From Macrothele yani (lineage: Eukaryota; Arthropoda; Arachnida; Araneae; Macrothelidae), in NCBI GenBank assembly GCA_039090855.1, contig CM077027.1, positions 102,962,424 through 103,026,423 on the forward strand: 64,000 bases of DNA. The letters run 5' to 3'. A program made the position numbers and the translations under genes. The first letter of the stretch is position 1. The number at the start of each line of letters is the position of its first letter. The notes beneath the pieces are model-generated. The model did no database searches and was not told the DNA's origin. It was given only the letters and a program-made list of their open reading frames with translations. Positions 11,201-23,160 of this stretch are shown one piece after another.

Positions 11201-11324
11201 GAAATACATCGCCGGTGCTCCTCGGCCAAACATGGAGCAAACAAATGACCAAAATGGTTCTGGAGAGCAGCGTGCTCCATCCCCTGTCGGTGTCGAGCTC
11301 CCCCAGGACCAGAATGACCCCCCA
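11201..11324 (+). CDS. Host gene exon A (acidic linker protein)
   Basis: A pyrimidine-rich tract ending TCATTCACAG|G marks a splice acceptor at 11200/11201, and CCA|GTAAGT marks a donor after 11324. The frame is open across the whole exon. The first ATG is at 11232 (MEQTNDQNGSGEQRAP), but the frame is also open upstream of it (KYIAGAPRPN), so the exon may be internal or may carry the start codon. The segment is rich in Q, N, P and E and predicted to be disordered. Its donor is phase 0, matching exons B and C. I do not recognise the protein. Confidence comes from splice signals and phase agreement, not homology. Confidence 0.55.
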
Positions 11325-11581
11325 GTAAGTAAATTTCACTACTGTTGGACGATTATGCATAGTATTTATCTAACATGTGCAGTTGGTATGATTCCCTGGC
11401 AAAAAAATCAAGATATTTCAGTAGACACTGATACGATAGCAAAGAGCACAAACTTCTAACTGACACATTTGTTAGGTTTACTGTGATGTATATAATTTAT
11501 GACTGCGAAGCTTGCGGTGTTAAGATAGAATAATAATAACAACGTTTCGCACAATAAAATGTTTATTATACATCGACTATA

Positions 11582-11613
11582 GTTTCGCAGAGCGTTTGGC
11601 TCGGCTTCCTCAG
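11582..11613 (-). ncRNA. Hammerhead-ribozyme-like core, PLE2 minus copy
   Basis: On the minus strand, CTGAGGA is followed by a stem II candidate (GCCGAGC/GCTCTGC with one mismatch, loop CAAAC) and then GAAAC. The layout matches the PLE1 motif, and the plus-oriented copy at 14644-14675 is identical. Stem III is unresolved. Confidence 0.4.
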
Positions 11614-11756
11614 GACGAATGGAGCATAAACATTCAAATCATTTTGATATCATCAGAATTCTGACGGTCACGGGTTTTGGCGAGTTGTTTCCACGCGCTT
11701 GAAAGAAATGGAGTTGACGTCATGTCGTTGACAAGCCGTGACGAGTTCCGGTATAT

Positions 11757-11971
11757 TTTTTTTTATTTTAGGTTTAACGACCACCGTGAGCAACTCAATG
11801 GGCTATAAGCAGTCGCCCGTCCCTAATTTAGAGTCACTGGCTCCAGGGAAGGGAGAGAGCCAGTGCCGTAAGACAAACACAACATCCATGCCTGACGGGA
11901 TTCGAACCCGGACCCCTTACGGACGAATGATCAGAGGCCAGCGCCTTAGACCACTGCGCCACCGGGGCGGC
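11757..11971 (-). mobile_element. tRNA-derived SINE, family 1 (copy c), inserted in PLE2
   Basis: Minus-strand SINE flanked by a 9-bp target duplication CCGGTATAT (11748-11756 and 11972-11980). The empty site is visible in the inverted PLE copy near 14503-14515 (ATATACCGGAAC). Box B GGTTCGAATCC is intact. The insertion replaces the last codons of the PLE2 frame. Confidence 0.95.
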
Positions 11972-14040
11972 CCGGTATATGTGGAAAGCTTCTAATATAT
12001 TAAGCTTGAAAGTCGAGTCCGGTTTATTAATAAGCGTAGCGTTTCCAAACAAAAAGTTATGGTTATTTTCGTGACAATGTTGAGCTATAGACGACTTCTT
12101 CAGTTCATAGTTCCGTACATATGTCTTGTGTTCCTTCACACGGAAGCTTAAAGCCCTGCGGGTCTGTCCTATATATGAAAGTCCACATTCACAAGGTATC
12201 TGATAAATTCCCCAGGAGTTTAGGTCTTCGATGTAGTCTTTTGATCCGTAAAAATTCATCTTGTTTATGGGTTTGAAAATAACTTTGAAATTAAAACTTT
12301 TAAGGATTTTTGAAATCGCGAAGCAAATCTGAGGAGCAAATGAGATAACTGCCCAATTCTTTTGTATTGGGAGGTCTATAGGCATGAGCGTGCAGACAGG
12401 CTTTGGTTTCCTAAATTTTTGGACAGCTTTGTCTATAACGGAAGGGCTGTATCCTCTGTGTGCTGCAATTCGTTTAAGAAAATCAAGCTCTTTCTGTAAG
12501 GAATCCTCAGTTGAGCAGATATGTATTGCACGATATACGTATCTGAAGAAGGCCGATATCTTTTGTTTCCATGGATGATTTGATTTTGCATAAGGGGGTA
12601 AGGAAACAGCAAATGATTTTCGATAAACTGTTGTACTAAAGGATCCTTGAGAGCGTGACACAAGGACATCGAGGAATGGTAAGCAGCCATTATTCTCAGT
12701 CTCATATGGGAACTGTATATGAGGATCGATTGAATGGATAAGTTCAACTAATTTAGGTATTTCCGAGTTCATGCCATTCCAGAGAACAAAAGCATCATCT
12801 ACATATCGAATCCACAAGTCAAATGTAACAAGCTGAAATAGTTGGTCTTCAAAGTGACGCATGTAGACTTCGCATAAAATAGGTGACAGTGGGCTACCCA
12901 TTGCAAGGCCTTCGGTCTGTTGGAAAAATCTTCCACGAAAAAGGAAACTGTTTTGTCTTACACAAATTTCCACTAGCCTCAAAAACTCTTCTGTTTCCGG
13001 TTGGCTGAAAAGACGTTCTTTGAGACTTGACTTTAATGCTTGGAGAGCTCCATTAACTGGGATACTTGTGAACATGGATTTCACATCGAAAGATAACATG
13101 AACTGATCGTTGAATGGATGTCGCTTTAGCCGATTGACAAAATCAATGGAATTTTTTACAGAAGTTGTGTTCGAAGAAGTCGTTAAAGTCGAAAGTTTCG
13201 AAGATAGAAATTTGGCCAACTTATGTGTAGCTGATCCTATATTGCTGACTATGGGACGAAAGGGGACACCAATCTTGTGTATCTTCGGAAGTGCATAGAA
13301 ACGTGGACAACGGGAATATGAGGGCTTCAGATGATTTTTTGAGCTTTGGTCAAGGGTTACACAACTTGTTACCACTTTCCGAACTTCCTTTAATTGTTTC
13401 TCCGATGGGTCATTTTTTATTTCCTTATAGGGTCCCTCGGTAATAAGTTTTTCGACCTCTGCATCGTAATGTTTCTTGTCCAGAATAACAACTTGTCCTC
13501 CTTTATCAGCTTTAGTGATGATAATATCGCGATTTGACTGCAATTCTTTTAGAGCATAGTATTCTTCCTTGCTGAGATTCGGTTTAAATGGTTGTAGGAA
13601 CTTTGCCGTTATTGTGTGGCTAACGCAATGTCTAATCGTTTCCTTTTGATCTGAATTTAGATCGCTTCTTATCACGGACTCCTCAACCGACGCAATGATA
13701 TTGGATATTGGTACCTTTTTCGAAATCGCAAAATTCGAATTGTAACGTAAAATCTGTTTTTGAATTTCGCTCGGGTTAAAACTAGAAAGGTTAGATATTA
13801 CTTCATTATCCGGAACGATATCTTCAATTTGTGAAGTAGAATTTTCTTTATGGTTGTTGTCATTTGTTAATTTTTTAAATTCCCGTTCTAATGTCATTTT
13901 ATGAGTAAATGACATATTGGAACTCCTAGACCAAGTTTTGCAGTCCAGGTCACAAAAATCTGGTAATGTTTTAGCAAGTAAAAGGTGCAGGTTGTACAGT
14001 TCGACCTCAACGTTTGCAATATTCTTTCTTGTATCTTTAA
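11972..14040 (-). CDS. PLE2 reverse transcriptase with GIY-YIG endonuclease, open frame
   Basis: The frame is uninterrupted from 14119 down into the SINE at 11971; the first ~26 codons are antisense to the inverted copy, so PLE sequence starts near residue 27. Numbering from 14119, the landmarks are: PLE signature ADKGGQVVILDKKHY near 204-218, ALPKIHKIGVPFRPIVS near 276-292, motif A FDVKSMFTSIP (345), motif B GLAMGSPLSPILCEVYMR (404), motif C IRYVDDAFVLW with catalytic YVDD at 439-442, and thumb LPFLDVLVSR (480). The C-terminal GIY-YIG domain follows (GIY at 637, YIG at 649, R and EH downstream), with the CEC pair before SYIG. All catalytic motifs are intact. The 5' start is missing or truncated and the natural C-terminus is disrupted by the SINE, so activity is doubtful. 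Confidence 0.9.
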
Positions 14041-14623
14041 TGTTATAGACAAAGCTGTCCAAAAATTTAGGAAACCAAAACCTGTCTGCACGTTCATGCC
14101 TATAGACCTCCCAATACAAAAGAATTGGGCAGTTATCCCATTTGCTCCTCAGATTTGCTTCGCGATTTCAAAAATCCTTAAAAGTTTTAATTTCAAAGTT
14201 ATTTTCAAACCCATAAACAAGATGAATTTTTACGGATCAAAAGACTACATCGAAGACCTAAACTCCTGGGGAATTTATCAGATACCTTGTGAATGTGGAC
14301 TTTCATATATAGGACAGACCCGCAGGGCTTTAAGCTTCCGTGTGAAGGAACACAAGACATATGTACGGAACTATGAACTGAAGAAGTCGTCTATAGCTCA
14401 ACATTGTCACGAAAATAACCATAACTTTTTGTTTGGAAACGCTACGCTTATTGATAAACCGGACTCTACTTTCAAGTTTAATATATTAGAAGCTTTCCAC
14501 ATATACCGGAACTCGTCACGGCTTGTCAACGACATGACGTCGACTCCATTTCTTTCAAGCGCGTGGAAACAACTCGACAAAACCCGTGACCGTCAGAATT
14601 CTGATGATGTCACAATGATTTGA
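14041..14623 (+). pseudogene. PLE2 inverted truncated copy, GIY-YIG part
   Basis: From the junction at 14041 the plus frame repeats the C-terminal ~195 residues of the minus copy almost exactly (VIDKAVQKFRKPKPVCTFMP onward) and includes the complete GIY-YIG domain. It also has the original C-terminus that the SINE removed from the other copy, ending at 14623. It lacks the RT domain. Very few substitutions separate the two copies, so they arose together or recently. Confidence 0.85.
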
Positions 14624-14643
14624 ATGTTTACGCTCCATTCGTC

Positions 14644-14675
14644 CTGAGGAAGCCGAGCCAAACGCTCTGCGAAAC
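14644..14675 (+). ncRNA. Hammerhead-ribozyme-like core, PLE2 plus copy
   Basis: CTGAGGA at 14644-14650, stem II candidate, GAAAC at 14671-14675; same as the minus copy at 11582-11613. Confidence 0.4.
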
Positions 14676-14734
14676 TATAGTTGATGTATAATAAACATTT
14701 TATTGTGCGAAACGCTGTTATTATTATTCTATTT

Positions 14735-15264
14735 ATTGTGATGTGTTGCTATAGAAAGTTATTAACAAAGAATTAAATGTTTAAGAGAATTTGGAAGAAA
14801 GGCAATGGAAATTACTTAGAGGGATTCCTCTGGGTTCAATACAAACACTGTGGACCACCTTTCCTGTTATATGTATTAGTGACTTTTATGAAATGGAATT
14901 ATGTCTTATCGCAGACTAGTACGAATTGCTGTAAAAGGCAGACGGGGCAAATACCCCACCTAAACCTTAGTTACAATTCACATAGAGGATTCATGTTGAA
15001 TATGTTAAAATACAAAATAGCCTTTCAAAAGCATCACACACAAACAAGACGTGGTGATAGCCAATGAAATCAGATCGTAGTGTGTTCTTTCGGTAGCTCA
15101 AAGCTAAAAATTCTTCCGATCAGTTCAGAATGGTACTACTTCCCTTCTTCGTAACACAAGGAGTACTCTGAGTTCATGAAATAAATGGAAGATAAATTAT
15201 GTCTATTTAAAGGAATGTAGATTTTATAATCCAGCTGAACTAAATTTTCGTTGAATCTAACTTT
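14735..15264. other. No recognisable gene
   Basis: Unassigned sequence; a 96-codon frame at 14777-15067 shows no domain. Confidence 0.35.
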
Positions 15265-15265
15265 A

Positions 15266-15470
15266 GCTGCGCCAGTGGCATAGGGGTCTGAGGTGCTGGC
15301 TTTTGCCCATTTGTCCTAGATGGGTCTGGGATCGAACCCCGAGTAAATTTACTTGGCCGGTTTTGCTAGCTCTATTCCCTCTTTGGAACCAGTGGCCCTA
15401 AATTAGGGACAGGAGACTGCTTATAGCCCTTACAATTGCTCATTGTGGTCGTTAAACCCCAAAATAAAAA
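15266..15470 (+). mobile_element. tRNA-derived SINE, family 1 (copy d)
   Basis: Diverged copy: box A region GCGCCAGTGGCAT, altered box B (GGGATCGAACC), body CCCTAAATTAGGGACAGG, and a GTGGTCGTTAAACC 3' end with an A-rich tail. Confidence 0.85.
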
Positions 15471-15630
15471 TTGAGCCTGAACCCCTAACATGCATATAAT
15501 AATAGATTTGATGCAGAAGGTTATGCAGTCTACCTACTCTACCACGAAATGAAATAAATCGATGAGCCATTACATTATGACCACCCCCAGCCTGGAGAAA
15601 TGAGCTCGCCTGGAGACTGAACGGTGGCGC

Positions 15631-17700
15631 AAGTGAAGTTCACAGAGCAGTATATATAGAACCTAAGAGCAGGTGAAGTTCACAGAGCAGTATATGTAGA
15701 ACCTAAGAGCAGGTGAAGTTCACAGAGCAGTATATATAGAACCTAAGAGCAGGTGAAGTTCACAGAGCAGTATATATAGAACCTAAGAGCAGGTGAAGTT
15801 CACAGAGCAGTATATATAGAACCTAAGAGCAGGTGAAGTTCACAGAGCAGTATATATAGAACCTAAGAGCAGGTGAAGTTCACAGAGCAGTATATATAGA
15901 ACCTAAGAGCAGGTGAAGTTCACAGAGCAGTATATATAGAACCTAAGAGCAGGTGAAGTTCGCAGAGCAGTATATATAGAACCTAAGAGCAGGTGAAGTT
16001 CACAGAGCAGTATATATAGAACCTAAGAGCAGGTGAAGTTCACAGAGCAGTATATATAGAACCTAAGAGCAGGTGAAGTTCACAGAGCAATATATATAGA
16101 ACCTAAGAGCAGGTGAAGTTCACAGAGCAGTATATATAGAACCTAAGAGCAGGTGAAGTTCACAGAGCAGTATATATAGAACCTAAGAGCAGGTGAAGTT
16201 CGCAGAGCAGTATATATAGAACCTAAGAGCAGGTGAAGTTCACAGAGCAGTATATATAGAACCTAAGAGCAGGTGAAGTTCACAGAGCAGTATATATAGA
16301 ACCTAAGAGCAGGTGAAGTTCACAGAGCAGTATATATAGAACCTAAGAGCAGGTGAAGTTCACAGAGCAGTATATATAGAACCTAAGAGCAGGTGAAGTT
16401 CGCAGAGCAGTATATATAGAACCTAAGAGCAGGTGAAGTTCGCAGAGCAGTATATATAGAACCTAAGAGCAGGTGAAGTTCACAGAGCAGTATATATAGA
16501 ACCTAAGAGCAGGTGAAGTTCACAGAGCAGTATATGTAGAACCTAAGAGCAGGTGAAGTTCACAGAGCAGTATATATAGAACCTAAGAGCAGGTGAAGTT
16601 CACAGAGCAGTATATATAGAACCTAAGAGCAGGTGAAGTTCACAGAGCAGTATATATAGAACCTAAGAGCAGGTGAAGTTCACAGAGCAGTATATATAGA
16701 ACCTAAGAGCAGGTGAAGTTCACAGAGCAGTATATATAGAACCTAAGAGCAGGTGAAGTTCACAAAGCAGTATATATAGAACCTAAGAGCAGGTGAAGTT
16801 CGCAGAGCAGTATATATAGAACCTAAGAGCAGGTGAAGTTCACAGAGCAGTATATATAGAACCTAAGAGCAGGTGAAGTTCACAGAGCAGTATATATAGA
16901 ACCTAAGAGCAGGTGAAGTTCACAGAGCAGTATATATAGAACCTAAGAGCAGGTGAAGTTCACAGAGCAGTATATATAGAACCTAAGAGCAGGTGAAGTT
17001 CACAGAGCAGTATATATAGAACCTAAGAGCAGGTGAAGTTCACAGAGCAGTATATATAGAACCTAAGAGCAGGTGAAGTTCGCAGAGCAGTATATATAGA
17101 ACCTAAGAGCAGGTGAAGTTCGCAGAGCAGTATATATAGAACCTAAGAGCAGGTGAAGTTCACAGAGCAGTATATATAGAACCTAAGAGCAGGTGAAGTT
17201 CACAGAGCAGTATATATAGAACCTAAGAGCAGGTGAAGTTCACAGAGCAGTATATATAGAACCTAAGAGCAGGTGAAGTTCACAGAGCAGTATATATAGA
17301 ACCTAAGAGCAGGTGAAGTTCACAGAGCAGTATATATAGAACCTAAGAGCAGGTGAAGTTCACAGAGCAGTATATATAGAACCTAAGAGCAGGTGAAGTT
17401 CACAGAGCAGTATATATAGAACCTAAGAGCAGGTGAAGTTCACAGAGCAGTATATATAGAACCTAAGAGCAGGTGAAGTTCACAGAGCAGTATATATAGA
17501 ACCTAAGAGCAGGTGAAGTTCGCAGAGCAGTATATATAGAACCTAAGAGCAGGTGAAGTTCGCAGAGCAGTATATATAGAACCTAAGAGCAGGTGAAGTT
17601 CACAGAGCAGTATATATAGAACCTAAGAGCAGGTGAAGTTCACAGAGCAGTATATATAGAACCTAAGAGCAGGTGAAGTTCACAAAGCAGTACATATAGT
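15631..17700 (+). repeat. 40-bp minisatellite, about 52 copies, each with a TATA box
   Basis: The unit consists of GGTGAAGTTCACAGAGCAG followed by TATATATAGAACCTAAGAGCA. The TATATATAGA block recurs every 40 bp from 15651 to the final, diverged TACATATAGT at 17691, which ends just before the transposase ATG at 17705. Copies are almost identical; the recurrent variants are CGCAGAG for CACAGAG, and TATATG. There are no unique spacers, so it is not a CRISPR array. Confidence 0.97.
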
Positions 17701-17704
17701 CAGA

Positions 17705-18749
17705 ATGGGGAAAGCTGTCTATTTATCGGAGTTTGATAAAAGACAAATTGTGATGGCACGGCTCCTCGGAACTACGATCTCGGAAACGATGCGGCTTGTG
17801 GTTTGTTCAAGTGCCTCTTCAATTAGAGTACGTATCAAAAGTGATGACAGCTGACCAAACGACGAACCGTCGCCCAGCCCAGTGTCGTCCGTAGCTCACT
17901 GATGCTAGAGGGGAGCGAAGCCTGTCGCGCATTGTTCACAGCGACCACAGGGCCATAGTGCGACAAATCACCCGCAGCTGCAACAGTGGTGACCAGGGCA
18001 ATACGCCACAGCACACAGCTCATCGCAGCCTTCTGCGCATGGGCCTGCGTAGCCGAAGACCCAGCCGGGTCTGCACGTCACCTCCAACAACGCATGAAAC
18101 GGGCCCAAGATTGTCAAGATCGGGACGTGGATTTTTGGAAGAAGTGGCCTGGTCAGACGAATAAAGATTCCTGGTGCATTACGTAGACGGAGAGCGCGGA
18201 TACGCCGATTACCAACGAAGGCTATGGCATCTGGATGCCCTTTTGGGTGGAAACAGGCCGACGGCGACGGTTTTATGCTGTGGGCGATGTTTTCGTGGGA
18301 CACTTTAGGCCCCATTATTCCAATAGCACAATCCCTGACAGCTGTCAAGTGTCTTAACATCCTTGTGGACCAAGTTCACCCATTCATGGGAACTGTGTGT
18401 CCCTGCTGGTGATGGCCATTACCAACAGAATAATGCGCCATGCTACACTGCCGGAATCTTCAAGGAGCGGTTCGAAGAACATGCTGGTGACTTTCTGTTA
18501 ATACCCTGGCTTCCAAATTCACCTGACATGAACCCAATCGAACATTTGTGGTTCGACTTGGAAAAGCGGGCTCGCACTGAATCACCACCACCCCGAAATG
18601 TAGGGAAACTGGATGACCTGCTGTTGACATTATGGTACCAGATACCCCAGGATACCTACCGCCACCTCATCGAATCGATGCCTCGACGAGTGGCGGCTGT
18701 TTTGCTTGATAAAGAAAGTCGTACAGCTTCATTAAGTAGGTGGTCATAA
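17705..18749 (+). pseudogene. Tc1-like transposase, degraded
   Basis: ATG at 17705 begins MGKAVYLSEFDKRQIVMARL, the usual Tc1 N-terminal helix-turn-helix start. Several stops and frameshifts follow. A later frame (18363-18749) keeps NNAPCYTAGIF, where the second catalytic Asp is replaced (QQNN), then SPDMNPIEHLWFDLEKR with the catalytic Glu, and the C-terminal [11 protein letters not shown]. Around the first catalytic position no SDESRF can be read. Non-functional. Confidence 0.8.
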
Positions 18750-18769
18750 TGCAATGACTCATCGGTGTA

Positions 18770-20520
18770 TAACTTCCATTTATGTTCAAGACCCTAAGCC
18801 AAAACTTAACAAAAAAAGATCAGCTCTGGCATTCCTATTCATTAAAGGTATAAAAACTTACACGAAAGAAGGACTGACTGAGTAGACAGATTCATTCAAT
18901 CATACGTCAGTTGATACGAGTAGAAGGCAGTTTGGGAAAGTCTACAAAACGTATAACTGTGACCAACTACAACAGGAACACTATCACCTCTTCGTCATTC
19001 TATAAGAAACTATAAATCAAAATTCCAGACTGTAAAGACTGTAGAATGGTGTGCTTGATAACGAAATTAATTTAAAATGTCTAAAGTTTAAGCTCGGGAT
19101 AAAATAAGAAGAAAGCTTTTGGTTGTATTATTTCATTTGGCATACTGCACAATTTTGAGATTTCAGAATGTGTAATGAAAAGAAGAATCTTCAGTAGGTT
19201 TCTAATATCTTTTTCCTAAGTAGTAAACTCGCTAACAGAAGCTTCCAAACGGTGCACTTCTTTCGTCCATACCGACGTTAGTACAAGAGTCTTGTGAAAT
19301 TTTTCGGGCCTTCTATCTGCTTTCAATCGAGCAAACAGATAGAATCCGCAAACATTTTATGTTTCACTGATCAGCTGATGGGATAAGAAGGACGACATGT
19401 CTGGAATAATGGGACAACTTGCACAATGTTCTCACCTGTCGCAAAACATATTGAATATGCATTGTATAGTCAATTTTCATTTGTATAATCTAAAATTTCC
19501 AAAACAATCGAATATATATGCATTCAAATATTGAGAGAGCTCATTTTTTACTTACAGTGATGAATGAAATCTAGTATAAATCAATAATCTTTGCTCTAAG
19601 TTGCGTAGGAAAAATTTATAAAATCTTAGCTCTAAGTTGTTTGCGTATCAATGCTTGTGCATGGACGAGATGGAAGGAGTGACGCAAGACCCTTTCATTG
19701 CAACGTACTTTATTTGTGAAAACTTGAAAAGGCAACAGAATATTTTGATAAATGTATTTCTTTTCTCATCAAGTCGCACAAAGGTTTCATGTGAGTTGAT
19801 CGACACAAGTTTGTTTGACGTGCATTTGGTACACTGGCGTACATGCATGAGTAAAATATAAAACAGGGTTGCGTTCACTACACCGTCGTATCGGTTTAAG
19901 AATAAATTAAATGCATACAGCATCTGAAAGTAAGGATATTGCTTTTTGTCTACAGAACAAATTTACCAGAAAAAGAATTCAATATTATCATAGTCACAAA
20001 CAAAAAAATAGCAGTAAAATATTTCATTTGCGATAATAATATGTACTCTAATAATAAGTCGTGCACAGCTTCAACCGCAAAGTATATAGCATATCTTGAG
20101 CTACAAAAATTACTTATCGAAATTTTTATTTTATTTACCACTTATTCTCATTTTATCCTGTTCATATATCAATGAAGTCACACAAAGAAGCCTACGTAAA
20201 AGGGTATATTCCGGAAAGGAATGACACTCCCTCAGACTTTTATTTTAATAAATTTGATGGTGCAACAGCTCATGTCTTCTAATGTATCAGAATGTTTCCT
20301 TTCTCGTGTTGTTTCAGGGGTGCAACCATTATAGGAATTTAAGGGTTAAAACCCCGTGCAAGTTCAGAGATTTCTTTTTTTTTTTTTTTTAGGATTCGCA
20401 TTAGCAGCGCTATTTTTCTATCACCTATATCTATGTTTCAGTTTGATTCGATTTTCCTCTCAATTGAGCACTTTTAAAAGACAGAATTGTAAATGTCTGC
20501 GTTCCCACGTTGCCAGGCTT
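18770..20520. other. AT-rich sequence without recognised genes
   Basis: Several open frames of 60-90 codons (19637-20175) overlap on both strands and show no domain. A poly-T run at about 20373-20390 may be the tail of an unidentified minus-strand retroelement. Confidence 0.4.
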
Positions 20521-20524
20521 TCTA

Positions 20525-21875
20525 CACTGCTGGCCACCCGAAATGCAACACCAAGAATGACACGAGATAGCAAAGCCAGATTTACTGGACACATAACAAC
20601 AGATACAAAGATGAAACGATTGAGCTTACAGGCCCGTGCGACTTGCGGAACACGCAGACATCAATAGTTCGTGTGGATGTGGGTTTGGGGTATGTCGGTC
20701 CAGGCTGCTTCCACACGTTGCCACAGTTCATCAGGCGTAGCCGCGGGTGGTGCTTGCCGGGCCACTCGGTTGCCGAACACCGACCAGACGTGTTCGACGG
20801 CCTCGATATTGGGAGAACAGACGGGCCGCGAAAGAAGGTACACCCGGTGTGCCGTGAAGAATTGTTGCACGATGCTTGCCACGTGCGGGCGCGCATTGTC
20901 ATGTTAAAACGTGGCCGCTGGCAGGTCCTGCAGGTAAGGAAGGACTACAGGCTCCAAAACGTCGGCGATGTAGCGGTGGCTGTTGAGTATACTGGCGATG
21001 CGTACCAGAGGGGTGTGGGTGTCATATCCAATTGCGCCCCAAACCATAACGCCAGGCGACGGACCGGTATGGCGATGCACAATGCAGGCGTCATACAGTC
21101 TCTCGCCGCGGTGTCGCCACACGCGGATCCGACCATCGTGGTGTGGCAGGCAGAAGCGGCATTCGTCGGAGAAGACAATGTCGTGCCATTCCGTAGTCCA
21201 GGTGCGGCGCTCAACGGCCCACTGCCGCCGCACTCGCCGGTGGTGTTACGTCAATGGTAATCAGAGCAATGGGCGCCGTGCGACAAGTCCCCGCTCCTGC
21301 AGACGACGACGAACGGTACGTGTTGACACAGGTTGTTGCGCAACACACCCTAATTCCTGCGCTAACGTTCGTGATGTGGCAGTGCGAGCCGTCAATGCCC
21401 GCCGCACAATATGCCGGTCCTATCGTTCGGTGATGTGCCGCTAGGCTGCGGCAATCGCTCACGTCGGTCCGTCCGTCCCTCCTGCACTCACCGAATTCAT
21501 ACTCGCCTCACTGTGGCTGGATGTCGTCCCACATGGGCACCGATGTTTCGGTACGATAAACCGCTGTCGCGATAAGTCACTATTCGTCCTCTGTCAAACT
21601 CCGAAACGTACTGGAATGACTACCGTATTCTGCGACAAGGCATCAGGAAGCTTCCCACGCACAGGTCCGGCAGCACAACACACTTCCACTACTTACACCC
21701 CGCCTTCTGTGCACCCTCCTTATAGTGCTTCTCGGTAGCGTGCCGGGCGCACATGATTTGCATATGCCCTGCAATGCTAATCGTTTGCATATCCTCTCGC
21801 GGGCGACGCATGCTGCGAATTTCAGGCCAATCGGATGCTTCCTTCTTGGTGTTGCATTTTGGGTGGCCAGCAGTG
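20525..21875 (-). mobile_element. Tc1-like element with complete TIRs
   Basis: Ends are CACTGCTGGCCACCCGAAAT at 20525 and its reverse complement (one mismatch in the first 20 bp) ending 21875. TA lies on both sides (20523-20524, 21876-21877). Length 1351 bp. Confidence 0.92.
20640..21600 (-). pseudogene. Tc1-like transposase, frameshifted
   Basis: The catalytic core reads in pieces on the minus strand. HDIVFSDECRFCLPHHDGRI carries the first Asp (frame 20904-21233). The DNARPHVASIVQQFF region carries the second Asp, across a frame change near 20885. PNIEAVEHVWSVFGNRVARQ carries the Glu. G+C content is visibly higher than in the surrounding DNA, as expected for a recently arrived element. Frameshifts near 20890 and in the N-terminal third make it inactive. 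Confidence 0.8.
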
Positions 21876-21877
21876 TA

Positions 21878-23160
21878 TCTCTAACCTGATACTAGCTACC
21901 ACAGTTTCTGCTTTTTCCTCTGTCCGTATATTCCACTGAGACAAAACGTGAGATGACCTTGTCCGTGTGAAGCTGTGTAACCAGGGTAAGGGCAGGTATA
22001 AACATATAAGGTATGAACTTGTACCACCCTAGGTGTTCTAACCCAATAGAGTCTAACGCCTTAAGGTTTAATAGGACCAAGGGATTTGGGGATTTTCTGT
22101 TATCTGCGTCTCAGCACTAAAATTCGTCCGGCAAAATGGATATCAGTGGTCAAGCTTAAAAGTTCATGACCAGACCATTTTCTGAAAGTAATTGTGAGCA
22201 TTTGACTAAACATGGTATGACTAATTTAAAATTTCTTTTTGGTTCCAGTTATCTTAGGTAAATTTTAGTTTATTCTACTTGTGCATTTTCTGAACTTCAC
22301 GCTGCATTTTCTCTCTCTCGCTGAACGTTTTTGTGGCAATCCGACTTGAGGTCAAAAGTTGAATGACGTATGTTAACCAGACAGATAAGAAGTATGTTTA
22401 CGTTTGCATACTCACTCTCGTTAGATGAGGCTGGCTGTCATTAGAAATCTGTTAGATTGTGAGATTTTTGTATTGCTTTGGAGATAGATGTTAAAAGTAA
22501 TTAACGCACCCGTTGATGATTAATTCCTTCACGTTGAATATTGCACTTCTTTTATATTGAAGCTGCGTTTAAAAAATAATTAAGAATTATTCATTGTACT
22601 GGAGAATCTGTTGTATATCTCTGTCGAAATACTTGATGATTGAATACAAAGCGAAATCTGTTGTGATGTGCTGAATTCAATATTTACCGAAACCCATAAA
22701 TACTTGAAACAGTAAGTAATCTTGAATTTTCTGGCTGTTCCACAATTTGATGCCTAAGCTTGTCTTAAACGTTTTTACGCTATCCGGAGTGCAAGTTAAC
22801 GCTGCCGATCGTTTCATAGGGCGAGTATTTACATTTAAGTGATGCTAGTATTTTGTTACACCATAGATATTTAACTGATATGCACAACCGAATGCACTAA
22901 GAACACCACAATACCACAAAAAAAAGTAAAATAAAATGAAACACAGTCGCCATTTCTCATTCAAACAGGAAAGACCCCAGACAGAAGAGACACATTTCTT
23001 CGGAGAATGCATTGCCTTTATAGACTGGTCACAAAAAGTTATGGATATTGCATTATTTGCATGAAATGAAGAGTGTATGTATCTGACTCAAGTAACAGCA
23101 TTGAAATAACATCAGTGAGACTACGTAATACAAACGATTAAGTATCGTTAACAAAAACAA
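21878..23160. other. No recognisable gene
   Basis: Unassigned AT-rich sequence; no element termini or domains seen. Confidence 0.35.

Larger units (their letters stand above)
11525..14732. mobile_element. PLE2: two Penelope-like copies joined head-to-head
   Basis: 11525-14040 is a nearly complete minus-strand copy. 14041-14732 is a plus-strand, 5'-truncated second copy that begins abruptly at a junction (GTTATAGACAAAGC) equivalent to about 12421-12440. The outer ends are near-perfect inverted repeats of each other (about 11525-11755 versus about 14502-14732). Inverted and tandem partial duplication is typical of PLE insertions. The minus copy is interrupted by a SINE (11757-11971), whose empty site is preserved in the plus copy. 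Confidence 0.85.
15557..18767 (+). mobile_element. Tc1-like element expanded by an internal minisatellite
   Basis: Terminal inverted repeats match: CGATGAGCCATTACATTATG at 15560-15579, and its near reverse complement ending 18767. TA flanks both ends (15555-15556 and 18768-18769). The element is 3.2 kb; about 2.07 kb of this is a 40-bp tandem array lying between the 5' TIR and the transposase ATG. Confidence 0.85.

Noticed and set aside
10844..11328. Frames of 87 and 127 codons upstream of host exon A
   Set aside because: They overlap in different phases and cross the splice acceptor at 11200; only the exon-bounded frame is supported.
15631..17700. CRISPR-like direct repeat array
   Set aside because: Units are contiguous 40-bp repeats without unique spacers, inside a eukaryotic Tc1 element; it is a minisatellite.
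19637..20175. Cluster of 60-90-codon frames on both strands
   Set aside because: Overlapping frames, no domains, AT-rich composition; treated as non-coding.
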